NCBI GenBank assembly: GCA_014801535.1
Contig: JAAVEA010000011.1
Span: 58,608-122,607, forward strand
Direction: 5' to 3'
From: Bacteroides sp.
GTDB taxonomy: Bacteria; Bacteroidota; Bacteroidia; Bacteroidales; Muribaculaceae
DNA length: 64,000 bases
The notes beneath the pieces are model-generated. The model had not been told where the DNA came from, made no database searches, and saw only the letters and a program-made list of their open reading frames with translations. Made by a program: the position numbers and the translations under genes. Each line of letters starts with the position of its first letter. Positions within the stretch are counted from its first letter, which is position 1. Of this stretch, positions 41,234 through 49,078 are shown piece after piece.

Positions 41234-43219
41234 ATGTTGCAGATTTATATTGAAGGTCGCTCTATCGACCTTCCCTCTGATATAGCTTTCGATTATTCGG
41301 CGGAAAACCGCCTGATCACTCAGGCCGACGGCTATTCTCTCGGCATTGATATCCCTCTTGTGGATTCTCCGGTTAATTCGGAGGTGTTCGGTATGATCTG
41401 GAGAATGGACGCCGATATTTATTCTATCCGCTTCAATGCGCAGCTGATCACGCCTCAGCTGCAGCTCTCGGGAGTGGTGATGGTGGTGGGTGTGTCGGAG
41501 TCGCACGTTACGATCCAGTTCCTTGAGGGTCGATCTCAGCAAAATTCCGAGCTATCTTTTGAGGAGTCTTACATCAATGAGTTGACGCTTGGCTATACTC
41601 ACCTTCCGGCCTCGAGACGCTCCGTGTCGGTGGATGATGCCAGACTCCTTTACGGTGAGCTGTGTTCCGACGGACAGCCGGCCGATGCCGTGGCTCTCCC
41701 ATGGGTGATCAAAGACTCCGGGGAGATGGTGCATAACGCCGTGGCTCTTAAAAACAATACCCTGGAGTGGGAGCCACAGTGGTATTACTCGAATTGTCCG
41801 GAGCGAATGGCGCATAATCCAACACAGGAGAACCTGAGCTATATGCCTTATCTCCTTACAGTGGCCATACGTATAGCCCGGGCAATGGGATACAGATATG
41901 AGTTCGCTCAGTGGAGAAACGATCCTGTGAAACGTAATCTTCTTGTGTGCAATACGATTCCGGCATCTCTGAGGCTCCTTGATTTCTCATGGGTGCTCCC
42001 GCACTGGACGGTGAATGAGTTTTTTGAGAATATCGAGATGATTCTTGAGGGTGAGTTCGACATCGACCATCTCACCAAAACAATATCGTTCCGCACCACT
42101 GCCTCCATACTCTCAGGCATAGATCCGGAGGTAGTGCGTGACGTGGTGGATGAATTCGAGGTCGAAGTGGATATCGACGATGATCTTTTCAAATCTGAAA
42201 CGCAGCTCACAAAGAATATCGGCTATGCGGACAATTCTTCGCGGTTCTGGCCGATGCAGTCTTGCGATTGGTTCATTCGCCGAAGGGCTAAGGAGGTGAC
42301 TAATTACGACAGTGAGGCGGGAACACGGGCGGATCCCGGTTCCGGATGGGCCGACAACACATCATATCCTGACATGATCAAGGATCAGACCAGGTTTTTC
42401 AGATATGATCGCCTTGACGATATGGTGGCCGAATTGCGCCGTTATAAATATTCGGCAACATACAAGGGGTATCCTTATGACGCGCTGTTCTATGCCGCCG
42501 ACGTTAGGTCTTATTTTATTCTTCACTCCGAGGATCTGGTTGTGGTTAATTCCGATTTCGATGACGCTCACCCGGGCGACCGGGAAGCTTACGATCTGAT
42601 CGGCGACAAGTCATATTACCTCTACAATCTAATGCCGGTGAATGATTTCGGAGATTATATAGTCCAGGACTCCGACGAGGCGGACCGTGTGGAGCTGAAA
42701 ACGGTGCCGGTGCCGGTAGACATGATCGGCACGGACTCGCACGCTGTGTTCCTCCCTTATTCGGCCGACGAGAATCTTGAGGATTCTTCGTCAATCCCGA
42801 TAGATCCCGATGATTCATCCACGTGGCGGCAGCCGGCGCCTTACCGTGAATTGAGCTCGGGCGATCAGGCACGGCATGAATATTACGACAAGCTTTATCT
42901 CGGATATTGGACCGGAGGTATCGATTGGAGAAATCAGATCCCGATCACTTCAAACGTGCATGTATATTCCGATTTCGGGGTGTATGTGACAAAGGCAAAG
43001 ACTATGAGGCTCAATCATTCTTTCGACCGGGGAATCTCTTCACTGAAATCGATAAATGAGCGCCGGCTTTATAAAATATCTTTCCTCTCGGACTCTCTTC
43101 CAAATCCGAGGGCGGAATTCCTGATCAGAGGGAAAAGGTATATCTGCAAGCGTCTGCAGATATCCTTCTCCTCTGCCGGAATGTCGAGTCTGATACAGGG
43201 TGAGTTCTACCGGCTGTAG
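41234..43219 (+). CDS. Putative tail-tip / distal tail protein
   Basis: 661 aa, 2 bp after the tape measure gene. Starts MLQIYIEGRSIDLPSDIAFDYSAENRLIT, with VMVVGVSESHVTIQFLEG and SFRTTASILSG; a baseplate-hub-like pattern often seen after the tape measure in Bacteroidales prophages. Acidic. Last rightward gene; its stop codon (43217-43219) directly touches the stop of the leftward integrase (43220-43222), with no spacer. Confidence 0.65.
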   Translation: MLQIYIEGRSIDLPSDIAFDYSAENRLITQADGYSLGIDIPLVDSPVNSEVFGMIWRMDADIYSIRFNAQLITPQLQLSGVVMVVGVSESHVTIQFLEGRSQQNSELSFEESYINELTLGYTHLPASRRSVSVDDARLLYGELCSDGQPADAVALPWVIKDSGEMVHNAVALKNNTLEWEPQWYYSNCPERMAHNPTQENLSYMPYLLTVAIRIARAMGYRYEFAQWRNDPVKRNLLVCNTIPASLRLLDFSWVLPHWTVNEFFENIEMILEGEFDIDHLTKTISFRTTASILSGIDPEVVRDVVDEFEVEVDIDDDLFKSETQLTKNIGYADNSSRFWPMQSCDWFIRRRAKEVTNYDSEAGTRADPGSGWADNTSYPDMIKDQTRFFRYDRLDDMVAELRRYKYSATYKGYPYDALFYAADVRSYFILHSEDLVVVNSDFDDAHPGDREAYDLIGDKSYYLYNLMPVNDFGDYIVQDSDEADRVELKTVPVPVDMIGTDSHAVFLPYSADENLEDSSSIPIDPDDSSTWRQPAPYRELSSGDQARHEYYDKLYLGYWTGGIDWRNQIPITSNVHVYSDFGVYVTKAKTMRLNHSFDRGISSLKSINERRLYKISFLSDSLPNPRAEFLIRGKRYICKRLQISFSSAGMSSLIQGEFYRL

Positions 43220-44383
43220 TTACTCAAGGGCCCCCTTGAAATTCTGTGTCTCGGGGTGTACGGTAGTGGTTGCCCCAAGATATTTGTTTGTCGTTGCTAT
43301 GTCGGTGTGCCGGGCCTGATCGCGGGCTATCACTACGCCGGCACTGTTGGCAAGGTCGCGGATACCGGTATCCTTCAGGCTGTAGAACTGGTATTCGTCA
43401 CCCCAGCCGAGATGCGTGCGCATCCGGACCCATCGCTTATTGAAGATGTCGGCATCCACTTTCTTCCCCGAGGGAATGAAGTTTTTACCGAACAGGTGGT
43501 GCGTGCCGGGATATCCGAAGATCTTCAGGTCGAGCATGAGCCTTATCAATGTGTCATTCAGACCTACATATCCATCGCGTTTGTTCTTGCTGAACTTCGC
43601 GCTTATGAACACCTTCTGCTCCTTTATCCGGATATCGTCGATGCGGATGTTGCTCAGCTCTGTTGGCCGGATGAATGTGTAATATTCGAAGAGGCAGGCC
43701 AGAAGGAAATGCTTGTCATACTCGAGGAGATGCGCATAAAGAGCCTTCATCATCTCTTTGCTCAATGGCTGCCTCTTCTTAGGATCCTCATGCAGCTTAG
43801 GAATCCCTTCTGCCGGATTCTCATTGATATATTTCCGCCCGATCATCCACTCCGACAGGGAGCTTAGCCAACCCTTGTAATTGTTCCTGGTTCTCGCTCC
43901 GGCATCGCGGTCCAGAAGGATATGGTCGAGAAATTCCAGAACGAAAGTCTTGTCAAACTCGTAGGCATATTTGATAGGACGGTAACGGGAATTGTTGTAT
44001 TCCCGAAAAACATTTACCCTGGACCGGTAATTCTCCTGCGTGCGTTCCCGGCATGTTTTTTCTACATACTCGGTGTATCGGTCAAGGATTTCCGAGATCT
44101 CGGTAAACTGCCTGTCGGTCGATGCGTCGCACCATGGGTTCCAACCGCTCCGGAGCTTGGCTGTCAATGTAGCAATTAGTAAATCTGCATGTAGCTTTCT
44201 CTCTTTCTTTGTCTTGTATTTGTCGAGATGATATTTCTTCCGTCTCATTGCTCCGAGAGCCGGATCGTAACAGCGGAAATCGACATAAACCTTCTTCCCT
44301 TTGTCATGGTATACCGGTAGCATATATCCTAATACATCTGCATCAGTATTGCGTTGTTTGGAGGACAAATTTTTATTAGCCAT
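43220..44383 (-). CDS. int: Tyrosine-type integrase
   Basis: 387 aa. N-terminal arm-binding part and SAM-like core domain (ILDRYTEYVEKTCRERTQENYRSRVNVF), catalytic domain with Arg in RPTELSNIRIDDI (about 236). The second box is YSLKDTGIRDL with Lys-Asp-Thr instead of the usual His-x-x-Arg, a form I associate with Bacteroidetes integrases. QARHTDIATTNKYL gives the late His box and the Tyr nucleophile. It lies next to the tRNA-Ser attachment site and surely catalyses insertion into it. Confidence 0.92.
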   Translation of the reverse strand: MANKNLSSKQRNTDADVLGYMLPVYHDKGKKVYVDFRCYDPALGAMRRKKYHLDKYKTKKERKLHADLLIATLTAKLRSGWNPWCDASTDRQFTEISEILDRYTEYVEKTCRERTQENYRSRVNVFREYNNSRYRPIKYAYEFDKTFVLEFLDHILLDRDAGARTRNNYKGWLSSLSEWMIGRKYINENPAEGIPKLHEDPKKRQPLSKEMMKALYAHLLEYDKHFLLACLFEYYTFIRPTELSNIRIDDIRIKEQKVFISAKFSKNKRDGYVGLNDTLIRLMLDLKIFGYPGTHHLFGKNFIPSGKKVDADIFNKRWVRMRTHLGWGDEYQFYSLKDTGIRDLANSAGVVIARDQARHTDIATTNKYLGATTTVHPETQNFKGALE

Positions 44384-44470
44384 ATCTTAAATTTTCTATC
44401 GAAAATTATGACATAGCCTAAGATTATAATTTTTTTTGCGTCTCTTGCGAGTCTATGACTCTCTTACAAA
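44384..44470. other. Integrase upstream region
   Basis: A palindrome ATTTTC-TATC-GAAAAT (44391-44406) lies 7 bp from the integrase start and could bind a regulator. No gene seen. Confidence 0.5.
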
Positions 44471-44511
44471 ATCCGCGACAACTGCCTAATACAAGGTTAG
44501 TTATCGCGGAT
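44471..44511 (-). terminator. Phage-borne hairpin downstream of tRNA-Ser
   Basis: ATCCGCGACAACT (44471-44483) pairs with 44499-44511 over 13 bp with one mismatch and a 15-nt loop. Leftward, it is followed by TTTTG. It lies 3 bp from the att core and substitutes for the displaced host hairpin at 9859-9901. Confidence 0.65.
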
Positions 44512-44514
44512 AAT

Positions 44515-44530
44515 TGCGGAAAGACAGGGA
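44515..44530. repeat. attR core (16 bp), 3' end of tRNA-Ser
   Basis: TGCGGAAAGACAGGGA, identical to 9903-9918; overlaps the tRNA acceptor and T-arm 3' side. Confidence 0.9.
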
Positions 44531-44603
44531 TTCGAACCCTGGGTACCCGTAAGGGTACAACGGTTTTCGAGACCGTCCCGTTCGACCACTCCGGCATCTT
44601 TCC
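44517..44603 (-). tRNA. tRNA-Ser (anticodon CGA)
   Basis: 87 nt read leftward, from GGAAAGATGCCGGAGTGGTC to TCCCTGTCTTTCCG. The acceptor stem GGAAAGA pairs with TCTTTCC. The anticodon loop CTCGAAA gives CGA, reading UCG. A long variable arm (TGTACCCTTACGGGTACC) is typical for Ser. T-loop GTTCGAATC. Discriminator G; CCA is not encoded. The phage keeps it intact. Confidence 0.97.
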
Positions 44604-44687
44604 CCGGTCGTTTTTGATAGCCTACAAAATTACAACATTTTTATAATATCTTCCAAATTATTTGCTACTTTTTTTATCATTTTTCGT

Positions 44688-44695
44688 TATATTTG
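44688..44695 (+). promoter_or_regulatory. -7 box (TATATTTG) for the nucleoside phosphorylase
   Basis: Exact TAnnTTTG match, 90 bp before the ATG at 44785, implying a leader of about 80 nt. Confidence 0.45.
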
Positions 44696-44784
44696 TATGG
44701 AGATTTCAAATGTCGCATGAATCAATTGAATATCTCGTTTTATTTTACATTCGCATTCTATCATAACCTTTAATCTATATCTTT

Positions 44785-45663
44785 ATGGAAGATAAAAGAA
44801 TTATCCCCCCTTCCGAGCTTATAATAAATGAGGATGGCTCGGCTTTTCATATACATCTCACCCCTGATCAATTGCGGGATAAAATAATTTTCGTGGGCGA
44901 TCCGGGTCGTGTGGATATGGTGGCTTCTTATTTCGATACTATCGACTATAATGTCACTTCAAGGGAATTTCACGCTATTGGCGGAACTTATAAAGGGAAA
45001 CCTTTAATGGTGATTTCTCACGGTATCGGATCCGACAATATCGAAATCGTTGTTACCGAACTTGACGCTCTTGCAAACATTGATTTCAAGACGCGTACCG
45101 TTAAACCGGAACACCGCACTCTTGAGATTGTAAGGGTCGGCACTTCCGGCTCTCTACAGGATGACTTACATATAGGTGACTTCGTTATCGCCGAGAAAGG
45201 AACCGGTACGGACGGAATACTTAATTTCTATGCCGACCGCAACGAAGTCTGCGACCTTGAATTTGAGAAACTGTTCTGTATTCACACCGACTGGGATCCC
45301 ACTTGGGCTGCACCATATACGGTTGATGCCGATCCCGATCTCGTGGATAGAATAGGACGTGATGATATGGTCAGAGGTTACACTATCTCTGCTGTAGGTT
45401 TCTATGCTCCTCAGGGAAGAATGGTTCGACTTCCACTCGCCGACCCCAATCTAAATGAAAAGATTGAAAGTTTCCGCTACCGTGGACGCCCTGTAACCAA
45501 TTTTGAGATGGAATCGGGATGTCTGCAAGGTATGGCCAAGATGCTCGGACATAAGGCCATGACCGTCTGCTGCATTATTGCCGAACGACGTGCAAACAAT
45601 GCAAATACCGACTACAAACCCAAGGTTAGGAAACTTATTGAAACCGTGCTCGATCGTTTCTAA
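44785..45663 (+). CDS. udp: Nucleoside phosphorylase (uridine phosphorylase family)
   Basis: 292 aa. PNP/UDP family: FVGDPGRVDMVASYF (phosphate site), VISHGIGSDNIEIVVTEL, VRVGTSGSLQ, and FEMESGCLQGMAKMLGHKAMTVCCIIAERRAN. It splits uridine with phosphate to uracil and ribose-1-phosphate in salvage. The specificity (uridine versus purine) is inferred from the overall pattern; FEMES is shared. It is alone, convergent with dprA. Confidence 0.8.
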   Translation: MEDKRIIPPSELIINEDGSAFHIHLTPDQLRDKIIFVGDPGRVDMVASYFDTIDYNVTSREFHAIGGTYKGKPLMVISHGIGSDNIEIVVTELDALANIDFKTRTVKPEHRTLEIVRVGTSGSLQDDLHIGDFVIAEKGTGTDGILNFYADRNEVCDLEFEKLFCIHTDWDPTWAAPYTVDADPDLVDRIGRDDMVRGYTISAVGFYAPQGRMVRLPLADPNLNEKIESFRYRGRPVTNFEMESGCLQGMAKMLGHKAMTVCCIIAERRANNANTDYKPKVRKLIETVLDRF

Positions 45664-45690
45664 GCAAAAAGTGTACAAAGAAGACAAAAT

Positions 45691-45728
45691 ATATAAGAAG
45701 GAGATGGTTAACCATCTCCTTCTTATAT
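45691..45728. terminator. 38-bp perfect palindrome between convergent udp and dprA
   Basis: ATATAAGAAGGAGATGGTT followed by its exact complement, no loop base, centre between 45709 and 45710. It lies 28 bp after the phosphorylase stop and 18 bp from the dprA stop, so it is probably a bidirectional terminator; the symmetry is unusually perfect. Confidence 0.8.
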
Positions 45729-45746
45729 TGCTTATATTGTCTGAAG

Positions 45747-46868
45747 CTACGCCAGTGTATATCTATTTCCCGGAAGACGCACCACTATACCGTCAAATTC
45801 CATTTCGGTAAGGGTCGAATTGAGCACCGGAATATGTATCTTCGTTTTCTGATACAGACCGTCGACAGATAAAGGAGCGGAAGAGAATTTTAGAATCTCA
45901 TATATTTCATGCGCCTCGCCTTGAAGTTCGGGAAAAAGATTACGCTGTTTAGGTTTTACAGCCACGCCCGCCGGACGCCACCCCATTAACTCTATCACAT
46001 CTGCCACAGATGAAACCAAACTCCCCTTCTGTTTTCTTATCAGAAGATTACACCCTTCGCTCATCGGGTCGGATATACGACCCGGCACCGCTCCTACTTC
46101 TCTAGAATATGAAAATGCCATGTTGGCCGTACTCATTGCTCCTCCTTTTATCGGCGATTCCACCACAAGAGTCAACTCGCTAAGGCCGGCCACAATCCTG
46201 TTACGCTCCAGAAAGCGTTTCTGAAAGGGTGTAGTACCGGATGGATATTCCGTCACAATCGATCCTCCGCTCTTCACTATCCTTCTTGCCAGATCTCGAT
46301 GCGCGGCAGGGTAAATTGTATCAAGTCCATGTGCCACTACTGCCACCGTAGGGAGCCCATTCTCCAAGGCTCCTTTGTGAGCAAGGCTGTCTATTCCATA
46401 TGCCAAACCGGAAACGATAACAATATCCGGAAAATATTCGGCTAGAGCTTTAATGAATGTCTCACAGAAAGAGACGGCGTATGCGGTGTTGCGTCGGGTG
46501 CCTACTATATTCATGATATGCTCGGCATCAAGATCCGTTTCCCCCAATTGATATAACACTACCGGCGCATCTCCGGTCTCACTGAGCAACATCGGATAAT
46601 CATCATCTCCAAGATAATATACACGTATGCCGTGACGCTCAACAAACTCCATCTCCTTGCGCGCCCGGAACAAGGCTTCTTCCCTGCGAACTTTATCAAG
46701 CTTCAATGAAGGCATACCGAGAGAGTCGGAAAGTCGGGATGTGCTGCTCTCAAAAAAATCATGCAACGTAACTCCTGCCTCCTCTATCCTTCTCACTACA
46801 TCGGCATTCACTCCCGGTGTGAAAGACATTGCTATCTTCAATATGGTGGCTTCTCGGTCGTTCATCAT
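45747..46868 (-). CDS. dprA: DNA processing protein DprA
   Basis: 373 aa. N-terminal SAM-like helices, then the Rossmann DprA core: GTRRNTAYAVSFCETFIKAL, SGLAYGIDSLAHKGAL, VVAHGLDTIYPAAHRDLARRIV, GTTPFQKRFLERNRIVAGLSELTLVVESP, GAMSTANMAF, and a C-terminal winged helix (PLSVDGLYQKTKIHIPVLNSTLTEMEFDGIV). Loads RecA on incoming single-stranded DNA. Its start overlaps the thioesterase stop (4 bp), ending a four-gene operon that starts at 49003. Confidence 0.93.
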   Translation of the reverse strand: MMNDREATILKIAMSFTPGVNADVVRRIEEAGVTLHDFFESSTSRLSDSLGMPSLKLDKVRREEALFRARKEMEFVERHGIRVYYLGDDDYPMLLSETGDAPVVLYQLGETDLDAEHIMNIVGTRRNTAYAVSFCETFIKALAEYFPDIVIVSGLAYGIDSLAHKGALENGLPTVAVVAHGLDTIYPAAHRDLARRIVKSGGSIVTEYPSGTTPFQKRFLERNRIVAGLSELTLVVESPIKGGAMSTANMAFSYSREVGAVPGRISDPMSEGCNLLIRKQKGSLVSSVADVIELMGWRPAGVAVKPKQRNLFPELQGEAHEIYEILKFSSAPLSVDGLYQKTKIHIPVLNSTLTEMEFDGIVVRLPGNRYTLA

Positions 46869-47284
46869 ATATATTTGCTGAACACAGCCGCCAATTCATC
46901 GCCACGCGACAGTTTGCCGTCTTTAAGCACAACCACAGTCACAACCCCTTCGGCACAAATCTCGCCGTCACTTCTTATTATATCCTGATGAAACACAAAT
47001 CTCGGCCCTTTTCTTTCTAAGCGCAGACAAGAGATAAAACTGTCTCCCCCTCGAAGAGAGGTCTTATATTCCACCTCTATCTTACGCACCACCGCATCTA
47101 TGCCCCGGTTATGCATCTCAATGAAAGACAAGCCCGCATCCTTACAGAAACGATGACGGGTATGTTCCATATAATGAAGGTAATTGGCATTGTTGACTAT
47201 CTGTTCGCAGTCAAGCTCATAATCTCTCACCTCCATATCCATTATGAAGCAATATCTTCGATTCTTATCCTTGATTATTCTCAT
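46865..47284 (-). CDS. 4HBT/YbgC-type acyl-CoA thioesterase
   Basis: 139 aa with start at 47284, or 125 aa from 47242 (MDMEVRDYELDCEQIVNNANYLHYMEHTRHRF). The latter matches the usual family start; hot-dog fold with the conserved Asp-x-x-x-x-V-N-N-A-x-Y-L-x-Y-x-E. It hydrolyses acyl-CoA thioesters. It overlaps dprA by 4 bp and the 180-aa gene by 20 bp if 47284 is right. Confidence 0.82.
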   Translation of the reverse strand: MRIIKDKNRRYCFIMDMEVRDYELDCEQIVNNANYLHYMEHTRHRFCKDAGLSFIEMHNRGIDAVVRKIEVEYKTSLRGGDSFISCLRLERKGPRFVFHQDIIRSDGEICAEGVVTVVVLKDGKLSRGDELAAVFSKYI

Positions 47285-47807
47285 TACATTCTTTTTTGCT
47301 TATCCTTTTCACTGCTTCGGAAAAAGATATATGGTTATCAAAAGCATCCAACGGAAGATATAGAAAGCCTGCCTTGGGTGCGAGCAATGGAAACACCACA
47401 TAATCCTTTCCTACCGAATAATTGCCGAAACAGGAGAAAGGGTAATCATACCGGCGCCATTCCTCCTGTGGCTCATTCTCTTCATCAGCCTCCTCATTCT
47501 CACCCCCTTTTATCTTTAGAAAAAGAGAAAGCATGTCGCTCCCTATCTCAACACGATGATCAAGCACATTCAGGAAATTCTCTCCTCTCATACCGTAATT
47601 ATAATAAAGAATGAGAAGTAGGGCCGGAGCTATAAGGCAGACCAGAAGGAGCGCGAGGATAAATATACGGTAATCCACAGTGAATCCGAGAATCATGGCA
47701 GTGAAAAAGAGAAAGAATCCTCCGAAAAGCCATGACTGACCATGCCGTTCGAGCAGAAGCATGGCAAACCGTTTTTTATCCGCCTTGAAAATATCCGTCC
47801 TTATCAT
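47265..47807 (-). CDS. Membrane protein, unknown
   Basis: 180 aa. Two hydrophobic helices, LFGGFFLFFTAMILGF and FILALLLVCLIAPALLLILYY (about 28-70), then a soluble domain with an acidic linker (GGENEEADEENEPQEEWRR) and a beta-rich end (YVVFPLLAPKAGFLYLPLDAF). It resembles YcxB-like proteins in layout only. It overlaps the Ntn-hydrolase gene by 4 bp. Confidence 0.6.
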   Translation of the reverse strand: MIRTDIFKADKKRFAMLLLERHGQSWLFGGFFLFFTAMILGFTVDYRIFILALLLVCLIAPALLLILYYNYGMRGENFLNVLDHRVEIGSDMLSLFLKIKGGENEEADEENEPQEEWRRYDYPFSCFGNYSVGKDYVVFPLLAPKAGFLYLPLDAFDNHISFSEAVKRISKKECNENNQG

Positions 47808-49003
47808 TGATTTGATTTATCTCCGGTTGCCGAATCATTTCCATCGCGCAGATCAATTTCATTCAGATAAGTCTGATGGTTCTCCTCTATGGCTTTCTGA
47901 GCATATCCTGTGCCCGATTCGTTATATAGTTTTGACAGGTCGATATACATCTTCTTACCTTTTGAGGTGAACACCTCTCCTCTCTTTTTCACAGCCTCGT
48001 CTCCAAGACGGCTGTGACCGTTAGGCAGAGTTCCCCTCAAACCTTCGTCCACTCCATCCTTATCGCATCTTACGGCCCGTATTCTCGAAACGGGAGGATA
48101 TCCGATACCTGTCCACATGATATACTGCTTCTTCACCAGTTCGGGATCAATAATTTCACCGGGAGCTAAAGGTTTGCATCCCTCAATGGCTATAGTGGCC
48201 GTTGATTTGTAACGCGGAATAAAATCATCATCAAGGAGCGACCGCTCGCCTGTAAAGGTGAAATCTTTCTTTTTCCCGTCATGATAAAAAGTGCGGCTTA
48301 TATTCTCGGTGAGGAGTTCGGGGGTTATCTCACGCTTTTCGGCGAATGGGGTCAGAAGACATTCCGCATTTGCCTCCCTTACATATCCATAGCCTTCCTT
48401 TGGACGTCCGGAATGACTGTAGTTTGTGCGGACCAACATCCCGTCGGGGGCATCCTTCAGATCGTAACGAATGAAAGAATGGTTATTGGTCTCGAAATAT
48501 GCTCCGTTTCCATAAGCGTCGATCACTCCGAAATTGGCTTCCACTCCCATCGGACGCGGAAGTGTATCGAGAAGATGTGCAAAATCATCGACCGTGCGGC
48601 AGCTGCGGAGGGCTTTTGTCATCACATAACCTTCCTTATCCATTTTTTTGGCAGGCACCTTATCATCCTTTATATTGTAGGAAGCCGTATTCATAACTGC
48701 GAATCCCGCATCATTCATCCCCATCCATGCCTCGCTAAGACCCATATCGGCGGCGTTATACAGGGCTACATAGGAGAATTGTCCGTCTTTACCTTCAACA
48801 TATTCCACCTTATTGTCTTTAGTGCTTGTGTCGCGATGTTTCCACAATATAGGACGTCCGTATGGATTTAGATCCGCGCTTATTATGGCCGATGTGCAAG
48901 CAAATAACTTTATCCCTTGGCCGATAAAAGATAGAAATAAAGCCGTGATAAATATGATATTTTTCAGTCTGATCATCTTATTTACAAATACAGAGGGAAA
49001 CAA
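47804..49003 (-). CDS. C45/choloylglycine-like Ntn hydrolase (exported)
   Basis: 399 aa from 49003, or 390 aa from 48976 (MIRLKNIIFITALFL), which gives a cleaner signal peptide. The Cys in KLFACTSAIISADLNPYGRPILWKHRD just after the signal is the expected N-terminal nucleophile of the C45 acyltransferase-like family, with later VEANFGVIDAYGNGAYFETNNHSFIRYDL. Likely cleaves amides of small molecules in the periplasm; substrate unknown. FAC could also serve as a lipobox. First gene of the operon with the dprA group. Confidence 0.78.
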   Translation of the reverse strand: MFPSVFVNKMIRLKNIIFITALFLSFIGQGIKLFACTSAIISADLNPYGRPILWKHRDTSTKDNKVEYVEGKDGQFSYVALYNAADMGLSEAWMGMNDAGFAVMNTASYNIKDDKVPAKKMDKEGYVMTKALRSCRTVDDFAHLLDTLPRPMGVEANFGVIDAYGNGAYFETNNHSFIRYDLKDAPDGMLVRTNYSHSGRPKEGYGYVREANAECLLTPFAEKREITPELLTENISRTFYHDGKKKDFTFTGERSLLDDDFIPRYKSTATIAIEGCKPLAPGEIIDPELVKKQYIMWTGIGYPPVSRIRAVRCDKDGVDEGLRGTLPNGHSRLGDEAVKKRGEVFTSKGKKMYIDLSKLYNESGTGYAQKAIEENHQTYLNEIDLRDGNDSATGDKSNQ

Positions 49004-49078
49004 CCTTGTTTCCCTCTGTAAAATTATGAAATATTTCGTTTACTGCAAAATATAACTTCGCTAAATCAGGACTCCTTG

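Larger units (their letters stand above)
9903..44530. mobile_element. Complete-looking siphovirus-type prophage in tRNA-Ser(CGA)
   Basis: Bounded by the identical 16-bp core TGCGGAAAGACAGGGA at 9903-9918 and 44515-44530, the latter being the 3' end of the tRNA-Ser gene. The interior has a repressor, replication, head, portal, lysis, terminase, tail and integrase genes in sensible modules, with all essential late functions intact. The tape measure, tail-tip and small head genes suggest a long-tailed siphovirus. I saw no sign of decay in structural genes; possible lesions are the methyltransferase frameshift and an antirepressor remnant in the accessory island. Confidence 0.92.

Noticed and set aside
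9903..44530. Mu-like transposable phage
   Set aside because: No DDE transposase; a tyrosine integrase and 16-bp tRNA att repeats explain the insertion.
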